From contig NZ_LT670818.1 in the NCBI RefSeq assembly GCF_900129505.1, positions 310,001 to 374,000 on the forward strand: DNA of 64,000 nt, written 5' to 3'. Shown here one piece after another: positions 7,699 to 17,473 of the stretch (positions are counted from its first letter, which is position 1; the number at the start of each line of letters is the position of its first letter). A program made the translations under genes and the position numbers. This DNA is from Bradyrhizobium erythrophlei. Its GTDB lineage: Bacteria > Pseudomonadota > Alphaproteobacteria > Rhizobiales > Xanthobacteraceae. The notes below the pieces were generated by a model. That model was not told the origin of the DNA. It was given only the letters and a program-made list of their open reading frames with translations, and did not search any database.

Positions 7699-9768
7699 TC
7701 AGTGCGCGTCGGCCCAGACCTTCTTCTTGGTGAAGTAAAGCAGGCCCGTGAGCAGGATCAGGAAAACGAACACCTGCATGCCGATCCGCTTGCGCGCCTC
7801 CATGTGCGGCTCGGCGGCCCACATCAGGAAGGTGGTGACGTCCTTGGAGTATTGCGCCACCGTCGCCGGCGAGCCGTCGTCGAAGGTAACCTGGCCGTCG
7901 CTGAGCGGCTTCGGCATCTTGATGGAATGGCCGGGGAAATATTTGTTGTAGTAGGAGCCGTCGGGGATGGTCACGCCGGCCGGCGGTTTTTCCTCAAACC
8001 CCTGCAGGATGGCGTCGACGTAGTTCGGGCCCTGCTCCTGGAACTGGGTGAAGAAGTCGAAGATGAACCAGGGGAAGCCACGTTCATAGGAACGCGCCTT
8101 GGTGATCAGCGACAGATCGGGCGGCAATGCCCCGCCATTGGCCACGCGCGCGGCCTGGTCGTTGGGGAACGGCGACGGGAAGTAGTCGGCCGGCCGGCCC
8201 GGCCGCTCGAACATTTCGCCCTGATCGTTGGGGCCGTCCTTGATCTTGTATTCGGACGCGAACGCCGCCACCTGCGCCGTCGTATAGCCGGGACCGCCGG
8301 GATCGGCGAGGTTGCGGAACGCGATATAGGACAGCGAGTGACAGGCCGAGCAGACTTCCTTGTAGACCTTCAGGCCCCGCTGCATCGACCCGACATCGAA
8401 CTTGCCGAACGGACCGGCGAACGACCATTTCTGCGATGGCGGGACTTCCTGCTCCTCGGCGCGGGCGTTTTGCACGCTTCCGGCGAGTAGCCCGCCGGCA
8501 ACCACGAGCGCGATCACCGTGGAAACCATCGGCGCGGTCTTGCTGCCGGTCTTGGCCAGCACGTCGTCGGCGATCGAATTCGGCACCGGCCGCGGCGTCT
8601 CGATCCGGCTGAGCAGCGGCAGCAGGATTAGGAAATAGGCGAAGTAGCAGAAGGTCAGGATGCGGCCGGCGATCACGTAGATGCCTTCCGGCGGCTGCGC
8701 GCCGAGATAGCCGAGCAGCACGCAGACGATAACGAAGACCCAGAAGAACTGCTTCGCCAGCGGACGATACTTCGACGACCTGGTCTTGGCGGTATCGAGC
8801 CAGGGCAGGAACGCCAGCACGAGGATCGCCGAGAACATCGCGATCACGCCCGCGAGCTTGTTCGGGATCGAGCGCAAGATCGCGTAGAACGGCAGGTAGT
8901 ACCACTCCGGAACGATGTGCTGCGGCGTCACGCCGGGATTGGCGGGAATGTAGTTGTCGGCGTCGCCGAGATAGTTCGGCATGTAGAAGATGAACCAGGC
9001 AAAGAAGATCAGGAAGCAGCAGGTGCCGAACAAATCCTTGATGGTCGCATAGGGCGTGAACGGCAAGGTGTCCTTTTCGGTCTTCGCTTCCACGCCGGCC
9101 GGATTGTTCTGCCCCGCGACATGCAGCGCCCAGATGTGCAGCACCACCACGCCGGCGATCACGAACGGCAGCAGATAATGCAGCGAGAAGAAGCGGTTCA
9201 GCGTCGGATTGCCGACCGAATAGCCGCCCCACAACAGCGTCACGATGCTCTCGCCGAAATAGGGCACGGCGGAGAACAGATTGGTGATGACGGTGGCGCC
9301 CCAGAAGCTCATCTGGCCCCACGGCAGCACGTAGCCCATGAAGCCGGTGGCCATCATCAAGAGGTAGATGATGACGCCGAGGATCCAGAGGATTTCGCGC
9401 GGCTCCTTGTACGAACCGTAATAGAGCCCGCGGAACATGTGGATGTAGACCGCGAAGAAGAACATCGATGCGCCGGCCGCGTGCGTGTTGCGCAACAGCC
9501 AGCCGTAATTGACGTCGCGCACGATGCCTTCGACCGACTTGAAGGCCATGGTGGCCTCCGGCGTGTAGTGCATCGCCAGGATAACGCCGGTCAGGATCTG
9601 CACGCCGAGCATCAGCGAGAGGATGGCGCCGAAGGTCCACCAGTAGTTCAGGTTGCGCGGCGTCGGATAGGCCACGAACGAGGAATGGACGAGACCCATA
9701 ATCGGCAGGCGCCGCTCAATCCACTTCAAGGCAGGATTGGTCGGCTGGTAGTCGGATGGTCCGCTCAT
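7699..9768 (-). CDS. fbcH: Fused cytochrome b / cytochrome c1 of the bc1 complex
   Basis: One 689-residue precursor carries cytochrome b (about residues 1-410, many membrane helices, motifs such as [16 protein letters not shown] and [13 protein letters not shown]) and cytochrome c1 (about 425-689). In c1 the haem-binding CSACH is near residues 470-475 and a C-terminal anchor helix is followed by KKKVW. In Bradyrhizobium the fbcH product is cleaved into the two subunits after export of the c1 part, and the [12 protein letters not shown] stretch near residue 435 looks like that signal peptidase site. It transfers electrons from ubiquinol to cytochrome c. It follows the Rieske gene by 63 bases in one operon. 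Confidence 0.95.
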   Translation of the reverse strand: MSGPSDYQPTNPALKWIERRLPIMGLVHSSFVAYPTPRNLNYWWTFGAILSLMLGVQILTGVILAMHYTPEATMAFKSVEGIVRDVNYGWLLRNTHAAGASMFFFAVYIHMFRGLYYGSYKEPREILWILGVIIYLLMMATGFMGYVLPWGQMSFWGATVITNLFSAVPYFGESIVTLLWGGYSVGNPTLNRFFSLHYLLPFVIAGVVVLHIWALHVAGQNNPAGVEAKTEKDTLPFTPYATIKDLFGTCCFLIFFAWFIFYMPNYLGDADNYIPANPGVTPQHIVPEWYYLPFYAILRSIPNKLAGVIAMFSAILVLAFLPWLDTAKTRSSKYRPLAKQFFWVFVIVCVLLGYLGAQPPEGIYVIAGRILTFCYFAYFLILLPLLSRIETPRPVPNSIADDVLAKTGSKTAPMVSTVIALVVAGGLLAGSVQNARAEEQEVPPSQKWSFAGPFGKFDVGSMQRGLKVYKEVCSACHSLSYIAFRNLADPGGPGYTTAQVAAFASEYKIKDGPNDQGEMFERPGRPADYFPSPFPNDQAARVANGGALPPDLSLITKARSYERGFPWFIFDFFTQFQEQGPNYVDAILQGFEEKPPAGVTIPDGSYYNKYFPGHSIKMPKPLSDGQVTFDDGSPATVAQYSKDVTTFLMWAAEPHMEARKRIGMQVFVFLILLTGLLYFTKKKVWADAH

Positions 9769-9831
9769 GATGCGATCCTGAGGAAATAAGACGACGCGAC
9801 GGGCTCAAAGTCTCGGAAGCAGCTCCGAGAC

Positions 9832-10362
9832 TCAGCCGATCTGGATTTTGCCATCGGAAACGAACTGATAGGGCGGCACCGCCAGATTGAGGGGTGCGGG
9901 TCCCTGGCGAATGCGACCGGAGGAGTCGTATTGCGAACCGTGACAGGGGCAGAAGAAGCCGTCGTAATTGCCCTCGTGGGCGATCGGGATGCAGCCGAGA
10001 TGGGTACAGATGCCAATCACGACCAGCCACTGGTCATGGCCTTCCTTGACCCGAGCCTGGTCGGATTGCGGATCGGGCAGGCTCGAGACGGGCACGCTGC
10101 GGGCCTCGTCGATCTGCTTCTTGGTGCGGTGGCTGATGTAGATCGGCTTGCCCCGCCAGAACACCTTGATGTCCTGCCCTTCGGCAATCGGCGTCAGATC
10201 GACCTCGATCGGCGCACCCGCCGCAATCGTCGAGGCATCCGGATTCATTTGGGAAACCAGCGGCCAGACCGTGGCCGCGGCGCCGACGGCGGCAGCCGCT
10301 CCCGTTGCAACAAAGAGGAAATCACGGCGTGTTGGATGATCCGCCGAAGACGCTGTCGTCAC
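9832..10362 (-). CDS. fbcF: Ubiquinol-cytochrome c reductase Rieske iron-sulfur subunit
   Basis: Membrane-anchored periplasmic 2Fe-2S protein of the bc1 complex. The two cluster motifs CTHLGC (119-124) and CPCHGS (137-142) are intact. A twin-arginine signal-anchor ([24 protein letters not shown]) lies near the N-terminus, as expected for Tat export of a folded Rieske protein. The GTG start at 10362 gives 176 residues, the usual length. The frame stays open upstream for about 55 codons, but that part is unlike any Rieske N-terminus. It is the first gene of the fbcFH operon. Confidence 0.93.
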   Translation of the reverse strand: MTTASSADHPTRRDFLFVATGAAAAVGAAATVWPLVSQMNPDASTIAAGAPIEVDLTPIAEGQDIKVFWRGKPIYISHRTKKQIDEARSVPVSSLPDPQSDQARVKEGHDQWLVVIGICTHLGCIPIAHEGNYDGFFCPCHGSQYDSSGRIRQGPAPLNLAVPPYQFVSDGKIQIG

Positions 10363-10644
10363 GATTCCAAACCCTTTCCCAAGCTGCAGCCGGTGGAACC
10401 GCCCCAGGCACGCATCAACGACACCCAAGGGAGGCTGCCGGCGCCCGCGACCCCCGCGGCGGCAGAAAGACCATTTTTCGCCGGCAGTCCGCCAGTGAGA
10501 AGCAGTCCAGAATCGTTCTATTGGCACCCTTGCCGGAAGAGCGCAAGCCCGCTATCGGCTGGCCAGCGTGCAATGCACTCATTCCGCGCAGAGCCGCTGT
10601 TTATTCAGACATTTCATGGGGAGACCGGAAGGGCCGCCACGACA

Positions 10645-11115
10645 ATGCAGATTGCGCTTTTCCAGCCCGATATTCCCCAGAACGCCGGGACGATTCTGCG
10701 TCTCTGCGCCTGCCTCGACGTGGCCGCCCACATTATCGAGCCCGCCGGCTTTCCGGTGTCTGACCGCCATTTCCGCCGGGCCGGCATGGACTATCTCGAC
10801 CAGGTGACCATCATGCGCCACGATTCCTGGCCAAAATTCGAGCAATGGCGCAAGGACGGGGGATACCGGCTGGTCCTGTTCACGACCAAGGGCGACTGTT
10901 CCTATCTTGATTATCGCTACAGCGCGTCCGACATCCTCCTATTCGGACGCGAATCCGCAGGCGTTCCCGACGAGGTCGCTGGCGTCGCCGACGCCCGGCT
11001 GGTAATCCCGATCAAGCCCGGCCTGCGCTCGCTGAATATCGCCGTCGCATCGGCGATGGCGTTGGGCGAGGCGCTGCGGCAAACCGGTTCCGCACCCAAG
11101 GAGGCGGCGCGGTGA
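10645..11115 (+). CDS. trmL: tRNA (cytidine(34)-2'-O)-methyltransferase
   Basis: SPOUT-class methyltransferase that 2'-O-methylates the wobble base of certain leucine tRNAs. The 156-residue product opens with LFQPDIPQNAGTILRLCACL and ends with the knot motifs LLFGRESAGVP and IPIKPGLRSLNIAVASAMALGEALRQ, which are diagnostic for TrmL. The ATG at 10645 gives family length. The frame continues upstream without homology, antisense to fbcF. Its stop overlaps the queE GTG by four bases, so wobble-base methylation and 7-deazaguanine genes are translationally linked here. Confidence 0.92.
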   Translation: MQIALFQPDIPQNAGTILRLCACLDVAAHIIEPAGFPVSDRHFRRAGMDYLDQVTIMRHDSWPKFEQWRKDGGYRLVLFTTKGDCSYLDYRYSASDILLFGRESAGVPDEVAGVADARLVIPIKPGLRSLNIAVASAMALGEALRQTGSAPKEAAR

Positions 11116-11744
11116 GCTACGCGGTCAAGGAAATATTTCTCACCTTGCAGGGCGAAGGCGCGCATGCCGGCCGCGCGGCGGTGTTTTGCCGGTTCTCGGG
11201 CTGCAACCTCTGGAGCGGCCGCGAGCAGGACCGCGCCGGCGCGACCTGCAAATTCTGCGACACGGATTTTGTTGGAACCGACGGCACGCTCGGCGGGCGC
11301 TATGCGACGTCGGACGATCTGGCCGACGCCGTCGCCAGCCAATGGGCGGGAGAGCGCCGCTACCGCTACGTGGTTCTGACCGGCGGCGAGCCACTGCTGC
11401 AGGTCGACGCCGAGCTGATCGATGCGCTGCGCGCGCGCGGCTTTGCGATCGGCCTCGAAACCAACGGCACGATCGAACTGCCCGACGGCGTCGACTGGGT
11501 CTGCGTCAGTCCCAAAGCCGGCGCGGAATTGCGGGTACGGCGGGGCGACGAGCTCAAACTGGTCTATCCACAGGCCGGCGCCATGCCGCCGGCCTTCGCC
11601 GATCTCGCCTTCGAGCGCTTCTCGCTGCAGCCGATGGATGGGCCGGACGTCGCCGCCAACACCGAGCGCGCCGTCAATTATTGCATGCGCCATCCGCAAT
11701 GGCGGCTCAGCGTGCAGACGCACAAGACCCTTGGTATCAGATAA
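11112..11744 (+). CDS. queE: 7-carboxy-7-deazaguanine synthase
   Basis: Radical SAM enzyme that contracts 6-carboxytetrahydropterin to 7-carboxy-7-deazaguanine on the queuosine path. It has the unusual cluster motif C-x14-C-x2-C at Cys31, Cys46 and Cys49, a known QueE variant in place of C-x3-C-x2-C. The TGGEPLLQ motif for SAM binding is near residue 96, and ETNGTIELP follows. The length of 210 residues is normal. The GTG start overlaps the trmL stop, and queD follows 16 bases downstream. Confidence 0.93.
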   Translation: MSYAVKEIFLTLQGEGAHAGRAAVFCRFSGCNLWSGREQDRAGATCKFCDTDFVGTDGTLGGRYATSDDLADAVASQWAGERRYRYVVLTGGEPLLQVDAELIDALRARGFAIGLETNGTIELPDGVDWVCVSPKAGAELRVRRGDELKLVYPQAGAMPPAFADLAFERFSLQPMDGPDVAANTERAVNYCMRHPQWRLSVQTHKTLGIR

Positions 11745-11760
11745 AGGTTGGATTTTTGGA

Positions 11761-12126
11761 ATGTGGGAACTGACGAAATCGTTCCGGTTCGAGGCGGCCC
11801 ATGCGTTGCCGGGAACGACATTGGGCGCGGCAAGCGAGGAGATCCACGGCCACTCGTTTCGCGCCGAGGTTACCGTGCGCGGCACGCCCGATCCCGCGAC
11901 GGGGATGGTGCTCGATCTCGGCCTGCTCCAGCGCAACATCGCGGAGGTGCAAAAGATGCTGGACCACAAGCTGCTCAACAAGATCGAGGCGCTCGGGGCC
12001 CCGACCCTGGAGAACCTGTCGCGCTTCGTCTGGGAACGGGTCCAGCACGCGGGGCGGATCACGCGGGTCAGCATCCACCGCGACAGCTGCGACGAAAGCT
12101 GCACCTATTACGGCCCGCAGGGCTAA
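11761..12126 (+). CDS. queD: 6-pyruvoyl/6-carboxytetrahydropterin synthase family protein (queD-like, atypical active site)
   Basis: A 121-residue COG0720 protein in the position expected for queD, after queE. The zinc histidines are His14 (FEAAHAL), His29 and His31 (HGHSF), and the LDHKLLN stretch carries the catalytic Asp-His pair. The catalytic cysteine that sits four residues before HGH in E. coli QueD is Ser25 here, with Glu26-Glu27 next to it, giving the pattern ExxHGH. That pattern is described for the PTPS-III group, which can act in folate synthesis. The reaction is therefore uncertain, even though the context says queuosine. The start at 11761 is chosen on family length. Confidence 0.85.
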   Translation: MWELTKSFRFEAAHALPGTTLGAASEEIHGHSFRAEVTVRGTPDPATGMVLDLGLLQRNIAEVQKMLDHKLLNKIEALGAPTLENLSRFVWERVQHAGRITRVSIHRDSCDESCTYYGPQG

Positions 12127-12139
12127 GTTGGTACCTGTC

Positions 12140-12225
12140 GTCATGGCGAGGAGCGTTAGCGACGAAGCAATCCATAGCTGCAACAACGAATGGATCGCTT
12201 CGTCGCTTGGGCTCCTCGCCATGAC
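12140..12225. repeat. Intergenic palindromic repeat, family B
   Basis: gtcatggcgaggagcgttagcgacgaagcaatcc pairs with ggatcgcttcgtcgcttgggctcctcgccatgac, a long imperfect hairpin filling the gap between queD and hemF. Confidence 0.85.
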
Positions 12226-12250
12226 GGAGAATAAACGCTAGGAATTCCCG

Positions 12251-13138
12251 ATGGACATGTCCGTGATCGAGGGCCACAAGGCGCGCGCGCGAAACTGGTT
12301 CGAGCGCCTGCGCGACGACATCTGCGCGGCCCTCGAGAGGCTCGAGGACGAGGCGCCGGCATCGCTCTGTCCGGGCGACGCCGGCCGCTTCGTGCGCACG
12401 CGCTGGGACCGCACCGACCATACCGGCGCGCCCGGCGGCGGCGGGGTGATGAGCGTGATGCGCGGACGGCTGTTCGAGAAGGTCGGCGTGCACTGCTCGA
12501 CCGTGTACGGCGAATTCGCCCCGGAATTCCGCGCGCAAATTCCCGGTGCGGCCGAGGATCCGCGCTTCTGGGCCTCGGGCATCTCGCTGATCGCGCATCT
12601 GCGCAATCCGAACATCCCGGCGGTGCATATGAACACCCGCTTCGTCGTCACCACCAAGGCCTGGTTCGGCGGCGGCGCCGACCTGACGCCGGTACTCGAC
12701 CGGCGGCGGACCCAGGACGATCCCGACACGGTCGCCTTCCACGCCGCGATGCAGTCCGCCTGCGACGCGCACCCCGCGGTCGCGAGCTACCCGAAATACA
12801 AGAAATGGTGCGACGAATATTTCTATCTGCCGCACCGCAAAGAGCCGCGCGGCATCGGCGGCATCTTCTACGACTGGCACGACTCTGGTGACTGGGACGC
12901 CGACCTCGCCTTCACCCAGGACGTCGGCCGTGCCTTTCTCAAGGTCTATCCCGAACTGGTCCTACGCAATTTCGAGGCGCCATGGACGGCGGATGACCGC
13001 GAAGAACAATTGATCCGGCGCGGGCGCTATGTCGAATTCAATCTGCTCTACGACCGCGGCACCATTTTTGGCTTAAAGACCGGCGGGAATGTCGAATCGA
13101 TCCTGTCCTCGATGCCCCCGGAAGTGAAGTGGCCGTAA
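12251..13138 (+). CDS. hemF: Oxygen-dependent coproporphyrinogen III oxidase
   Basis: Cytosolic haem-synthesis enzyme that decarboxylates coproporphyrinogen III to protoporphyrinogen IX using oxygen. The 295-residue product shows family hallmarks: [52 protein letters not shown] and the C-terminal [32 protein letters not shown]. The ATG at 12251 with the usual N-terminus is taken. The stop lies 5 bases before the ATG of the HAD phosphatase. Confidence 0.96.
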   Translation: MDMSVIEGHKARARNWFERLRDDICAALERLEDEAPASLCPGDAGRFVRTRWDRTDHTGAPGGGGVMSVMRGRLFEKVGVHCSTVYGEFAPEFRAQIPGAAEDPRFWASGISLIAHLRNPNIPAVHMNTRFVVTTKAWFGGGADLTPVLDRRRTQDDPDTVAFHAAMQSACDAHPAVASYPKYKKWCDEYFYLPHRKEPRGIGGIFYDWHDSGDWDADLAFTQDVGRAFLKVYPELVLRNFEAPWTADDREEQLIRRGRYVEFNLLYDRGTIFGLKTGGNVESILSSMPPEVKWP

Positions 13139-13143
13139 AGACA

Positions 13144-13878
13144 ATGACGCAACTGCCCCGCGCGATGCTGATCGACATGGACGACACCATCCTGTCGGCC
13201 TATGGCCGGCCCAATATCGCCTGGAACAAGGTCGCGGCTGAGTTTGCCGCCGAGTTTGGCTCGATCCCCTCGAAACAGGTCGCCGCGGCGGTCGTGGAAT
13301 ATGCGCGAGGGTTCTGGGCCACGGCAGACGCCGAGTGGCGGCTCAAGCTCGAGGAGGCCCGGCACGTGGTGGTTCGGGGCGGATTTGCCGCCCTTGCCAA
13401 ACAGGGCCATAAGCCGCTGTCATCGGACCTTGCGGTCCGGCTCGCCGATCGCTTTCACGCCTATCGCGAAGAGGAAATGTTCGTGTTCCCGGGCGCCCAT
13501 GATGCGATCGATTCCTTGAGGGCGCTTGGGGTGAAACTGGCGCTGGTGACCAATGGCGCCGCCGGCCCGCAACGCGCCAAGGTCGAGCGCTTCGCGCTGA
13601 CGCATCGCTTCGATCATATCCAGATCGAAGGCGAGCATGGCTTCGGCAAACCGGAACAGCGCGCGTATTTGCACGCCATGCAGGCGCTCGGCGTCAACGC
13701 GCCCGAGACCTGGATGGTCGGCGACAATCTGGAGTGGGAGGTCGAGGCGCCGCAGCGCCTCGGCATCTACGCCATCTGGATCGACGTGCACGGCGAAGGC
13801 CTGCCGGCGGATTCCAGCATCAAGCCCGATCGCATCATCCGCTCGCTGACAGAATTGCTGCCTCTCGAGCGCGGATAG
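13144..13878 (+). CDS. HAD family hydrolase (phosphoglycolate phosphatase-like)
   Basis: A 244-residue HAD-superfamily phosphatase. Motif I is IDMDDTI with Asp11 and Asp13, motif II is LVTNG, motif III is the lysine in FGKPE, and motif IV is MVGDNLEWEVEAP. A helical cap lies between motifs I and II, as in subclass I. The substrate cannot be named. An alternative GTG start at 13129 would overlap hemF by ten bases. The ATG is preferred because it gives a normal N-terminus just before motif I. Spacing to hemF suggests cotranscription. Confidence 0.85.
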   Translation: MTQLPRAMLIDMDDTILSAYGRPNIAWNKVAAEFAAEFGSIPSKQVAAAVVEYARGFWATADAEWRLKLEEARHVVVRGGFAALAKQGHKPLSSDLAVRLADRFHAYREEEMFVFPGAHDAIDSLRALGVKLALVTNGAAGPQRAKVERFALTHRFDHIQIEGEHGFGKPEQRAYLHAMQALGVNAPETWMVGDNLEWEVEAPQRLGIYAIWIDVHGEGLPADSSIKPDRIIRSLTELLPLERG

Positions 13879-14003
13879 CGGCCGTCCCCGGAGCTTGCTC
13901 CGTCCGCCGAAAATGATCGGCCGTGATCGGCCTGTCATCACAGACTGGTAGCTGTAGAGACTGGTGGCTGTGCGTAGCGTCAATCAACGCGGAGAGAAAA
14001 ATC

Positions 14004-14222
14004 ATGGACTTGAAACCAGGCGACGTCGTCATCCTGAAATCCGGCGGTCATCCAATGACGGTGGGGGAAGTCAACGGCGATACCATCCTGTGCGTCTGGA
14101 TGGGCGGCGAAGGCGACCTGTTCCGCGAGACGCTTCCGGTTGCCGTGCTGGAACTGGCGGAGATCGAAGTTTCGGATGAAGAAGAGGAGGAAGAAGGCGA
14201 AGAGGAGGAAGACGAAGAGTGA
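14004..14222 (+). CDS. DUF2158 (YodC-like) small protein with polyglutamate tail
   Basis: A 72-residue protein. Residues 1-55 match the small DUF2158 fold (FKPGDVV-like opening MDLKPGDVVILKSGGHPMTV, then CVWMGGEGDLFRE), a family without known role. The last 20 residues are almost all Glu or Asp (SDEEEEEEGEEEEDEE), a strongly acidic tail. ggagag precedes the ATG at 14004. It is probably cytosolic. Confidence 0.75.
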   Translation: MDLKPGDVVILKSGGHPMTVGEVNGDTILCVWMGGEGDLFRETLPVAVLELAEIEVSDEEEEEEGEEEEDEE

Positions 14223-14402
14223 GGACGAAAGCGTCCCTAAGAGCCGCAAGAAGGGCAACGCTGCCTGAGGATGGTCGCAGCCCCTCCCAACTGCTTGGCA
14301 TGCGACGAACTTCGTCCCCTTCGGCCGGCCTCGCCTTTCCCCATGGTTGCGCCGCAGACGACGCAGGAAAGTCTGACCGATTGGCAAAGCAAGGGATTTC
14401 CC

Positions 14403-15401
14403 ATGTACCAGATGTTATGCGTCCTGCTGGCGACGATCGCCTATGGAACAGCGACGGGGCACTGCCAAGATTCTCAGGCCGGCATAACCACGGTCACCTT
14501 TCAATCTTCCACCTACAACGACATGCGCCAGCTTTTGACGCATGAGGCTCCGACCGGAACGGTAACGGTCAAGGCCAATCTCGGCTTTCCCGAACAGGCG
14601 AGGGATCGCTATCCCGCCGTGATCGTCGTTCACGGTCTCGGCGGCTATCGTGACTCCCACGAAGGCTATGTCGCGGCCGAATTGCGGAAAGTTGGCTTCG
14701 CCACATTGACCTATGACAGTTTCGCCGCGCGTGGTACCACGGGCGCGGCCTTGCAGGGTTCATCAGGCTATCTGATGCCTGGCATTGCCGACGCCTACGC
14801 CGCGCTGCGGCTGCTTTCGGGCGAGCCCCGGATTGACGCCGACCGCATTGCCATCATCGGCTTCTCCTACGGCGGTGAAGTGGCGCATCTTACAGCATTC
14901 GAGCCGCTGCGATCGGCGCTCAATCCCGGATCTGGACGGTTTGCCGCGCACGTCGCGTTCTATCCCGGCGGGAATTTTGGCGTGTTCGCCGACGCGAGCG
15001 CCTATACCGGCGCTCCGGTGTTGATGCTGCTTGCCGGGAAAGACGAAAATTTGCCGGTAACGAAGATCGAGAATTATCTGGCCTACGCGCGCGCCGCGGG
15101 GGCTCCGGCCCCGATCGAAACCGTGATCTACCCAGGCGCCTACCACGCATGGACAGCTCCCGACCTCCCGAGCGCGCGCTTCTACCCGGACCTTGTCAGC
15201 ACGAAAAAATGTCCGCTGATCCTGCTCGGGCGGAAGGGGCCGGCCTTGCTCATCGACAGCGAAGCGAAGCCGTTCGACCCGGCTGCCTTCGCTGCCTGCG
15301 CCGCCGCAGCGCCCGGCTATTCGATGGGATTTGATGCGGCGGTTCGCGCCCAGTCGATCACTGACACGGTGCGGTTTCTTCAACGAAGCCTGCGACCGTA
15401 G
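14403..15401 (+). CDS. Secreted alpha/beta hydrolase, dienelactone hydrolase-like
   Basis: A 332-residue protein with a probable signal peptide (MYQMLCVLLATIAYGTATGHCQ). The hydrolase core follows: VIVVHGLGGYRDSH (oxyanion region), GFSYGGE (nucleophile Ser elbow), then an Asp in LAGKDENLP and a His in YPGAYHAW. It is likely a periplasmic esterase or peptidase-like hydrolase with unknown substrate. The upstream in-frame extension (to 14271) lacks a signal-like character and was dropped. A cysteine-containing extra segment near the C-terminus (AAFAACAAAAPGYSMGFD) replaces the usual end. Confidence 0.75.
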   Translation: MYQMLCVLLATIAYGTATGHCQDSQAGITTVTFQSSTYNDMRQLLTHEAPTGTVTVKANLGFPEQARDRYPAVIVVHGLGGYRDSHEGYVAAELRKVGFATLTYDSFAARGTTGAALQGSSGYLMPGIADAYAALRLLSGEPRIDADRIAIIGFSYGGEVAHLTAFEPLRSALNPGSGRFAAHVAFYPGGNFGVFADASAYTGAPVLMLLAGKDENLPVTKIENYLAYARAAGAPAPIETVIYPGAYHAWTAPDLPSARFYPDLVSTKKCPLILLGRKGPALLIDSEAKPFDPAAFAACAAAAPGYSMGFDAAVRAQSITDTVRFLQRSLRP

Positions 15402-15449
15402 GATCGATGGATCAATGTCCTTCTTTCGTGGCCCCCGCGAATGGAATTT

Positions 15450-16220
15450 CTACCCGAAGAAGGATCGCAGCGCCGACGAAATCATCACCAGGCCGCCCGC
15501 GATCACGGCGACATCGAGGATCGCGGTGTGAAAATGCACCGGCATGCGCTCGACAAAGGCCCGCGCCAGAAACGCACCCGGAAGCGCGATGGCGCCGATC
15601 AATAGCGCAAAGGCCAGCACCTGCGCGGTGACGACTCCGGCCAGCCCAAACACCGAAATCTTGATGATACTGGTCGCGACCGAGATCACGGCGTCGGTAG
15701 CGATCACGGCGGCACCCTCCAGCCCCGCCGCCATCAACAGCGACAGCAGGATGACGCCCGAGCCTGACGTGCCGCCGACCAGGGCGCCGTACCCCACCGC
15801 GCCGACACCGAGCCCGGTATCGGCGATCCGGACGTTGCGGCGGCGGGCCAGGCGTCGCAGCGGCACGCTCGCGATCAGCATGGTGCCGATCACCAGCGCC
15901 GCGCCGGCATTGCTGAGCCTGGTATAGCCGTATGCGCCGAGCGCGGTCGTCAGTGCGGCAGCCAGGATCACGATCAGCGCGCGGCGGCGGTCGGCGTGGC
16001 GCAAATACGCGGCGGCGCGGCTGAGATTGGTGAAGATCGAGGAGATCGCGATGATCGGCACCACCGGTTCGGCGCCGACCAGCGGCACCAGCACCAGCGG
16101 CATCAACGCGCCGGTGCCATAGCCGGCCAGCCCCCCGACGATGGACGCAAACAGCGCGACGCCGGCAACCAGCAGAAGCTGCAGCAGCGAGACGTCGGCG
16201 AAACCGGAGACGATATTCAC
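15450..16220 (-). CDS. TauE/SafE family sulfite-exporter-like permease
   Basis: A 256-residue polytopic inner-membrane protein with glycine-rich repeats in each half (FASIVGGLAGYGTGALMP and GYGALVGGTSGSGVILLSLL), typical of the TauE/SafE family. Members export sulfite, sulfoacetate or related organic anions, but the substrate here is unknown. It has about seven hydrophobic stretches. Its start overlaps the stop of the CCA transferase by four bases, the downstream end of a minus-strand operon of overlapping genes running from 19012. Confidence 0.85.
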   Translation of the reverse strand: MNIVSGFADVSLLQLLLVAGVALFASIVGGLAGYGTGALMPLVLVPLVGAEPVVPIIAISSIFTNLSRAAAYLRHADRRRALIVILAAALTTALGAYGYTRLSNAGAALVIGTMLIASVPLRRLARRRNVRIADTGLGVGAVGYGALVGGTSGSGVILLSLLMAAGLEGAAVIATDAVISVATSIIKISVFGLAGVVTAQVLAFALLIGAIALPGAFLARAFVERMPVHFHTAILDVAVIAGGLVMISSALRSFFG

Positions 16221-17473
16221 AGCCGGTTATCGCGGGTGAAGCGGGTGACGGTCTGGTCGGCGATGGCGTCGAGCGCGGCTTGATCCAGCGGGAAATTCGC
16301 CGCGAGCCAGGCGTCTTCGGCCAGCGCCAGCACCTGTCCGAGCGCCGGGCCTTCGGCGATTCCGCGCGCAAGGAAGTCGGCCGCCCGAAGCGGAAATTTC
16401 GGCGCGCTCCAGCGCTCCGGCAGGCGCGCAAGCTCTCGCCACGGCGTGTGCCTGGAATTCTCCCCTGCCCGCGCCCAGGCCAGCATCAGCCGGTCGCGGT
16501 AGCGATCCGCGCCGAGCCGGTAGAGGCGCCGCCGCGCGGTCGCCTCGTCCATGCCGGCGAGCCGCCACCAGCGATGCCCCATGGAATCCAGCGCCTTGGT
16601 TTCCGCGTTGGACAGCCGCAGCCTGGTCGCGATCCGCCTTGCATCCTCGGTGACGGCAACCGCGAGCGCGCCGAGCCTTCGCACCGGATCCGGCTTCAAT
16701 CCCAGCGCGCGCTCCGCCGCGACCATGGCCGCAAACGGCCCGGTATAGGCGACGCCGCCGAAAATCGGCAGCAGCAGGCCGCCGTCCGACATGGCCGTGA
16801 TCGCGCCGGCAGCCCCGTCGGCGATCACCAGCTTCACCGTTTCCATCCGCACCCGTTCGGCGGAAAGGCTGGTAAGGCCCGCGCGCCCGCGGATGCAGGC
16901 GAGATAGCCGGCGCGATCGGGTTCACCGGCGCCGAAGGCGGCGTGAATGCGGAAGAACCGCAAGATGCGCAGGTAGTCCTCGGAGATACGCTGGTCGGGA
17001 TCGCCGATGAAGCGCACGCGTTTGGCGGCAATATCGGCTAGTCCCCCGACGTGGTCATGAACGACACCCGAGGCGTCGACCGACAGGCCGTTGATGGTGA
17101 AGTCGCGCCGCTGCGCATCGACGATCCAGTCGCGGCCGAACGCGACCTTGGCCTTGCGGCCGAAGGTCTCGGTATCCTCACGCAGCGTGGTGATCTCGAA
17201 CGGGTGCGAATCGACGACGAGCGTCACGGTGCCGTGGTCGATGCCGGTCGGCACGCTCTTGATGCCGGCCGCCTTGGCGCGGCGGATCACTTCCGTCGGC
17301 AGCGCGGTGGTCGCGATATCGATGTCGCCGATCGGGACGTGCAGCAGCGCATTGCGCACCGCGCCGCCGATCACGCGGGCTTCCTCGCCGTGGCCGTTCA
17401 ACAGCGTGAGCACGCGGGCGGCCGGACCGGATCTGAGCCAGGGCGCGTCGTCTAGCCCCCGCGCATCGGTCAT
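16217..17473 (-). CDS. cca: CCA tRNA nucleotidyltransferase (poly(A) polymerase-like family)
   Basis: Adds or repairs the CCA end of tRNAs. The 418-residue class II nucleotidyltransferase has the active-site block VIGGAVRNALLHVPIGDIDIATTA (the DxD pair near residue 50), RREDFTINGL-like QRRDFTINGLSVD, and the basic RFIGDPDQRISEDYLRILRFFRI motif. A helical C-terminal body follows. The gene overlaps both neighbours by four bases, so it is translated within a coupled operon. Confidence 0.93.
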   Translation of the reverse strand: MTDARGLDDAPWLRSGPAARVLTLLNGHGEEARVIGGAVRNALLHVPIGDIDIATTALPTEVIRRAKAAGIKSVPTGIDHGTVTLVVDSHPFEITTLREDTETFGRKAKVAFGRDWIVDAQRRDFTINGLSVDASGVVHDHVGGLADIAAKRVRFIGDPDQRISEDYLRILRFFRIHAAFGAGEPDRAGYLACIRGRAGLTSLSAERVRMETVKLVIADGAAGAITAMSDGGLLLPIFGGVAYTGPFAAMVAAERALGLKPDPVRRLGALAVAVTEDARRIATRLRLSNAETKALDSMGHRWWRLAGMDEATARRRLYRLGADRYRDRLMLAWARAGENSRHTPWRELARLPERWSAPKFPLRAADFLARGIAEGPALGQVLALAEDAWLAANFPLDQAALDAIADQTVTRFTRDNRL

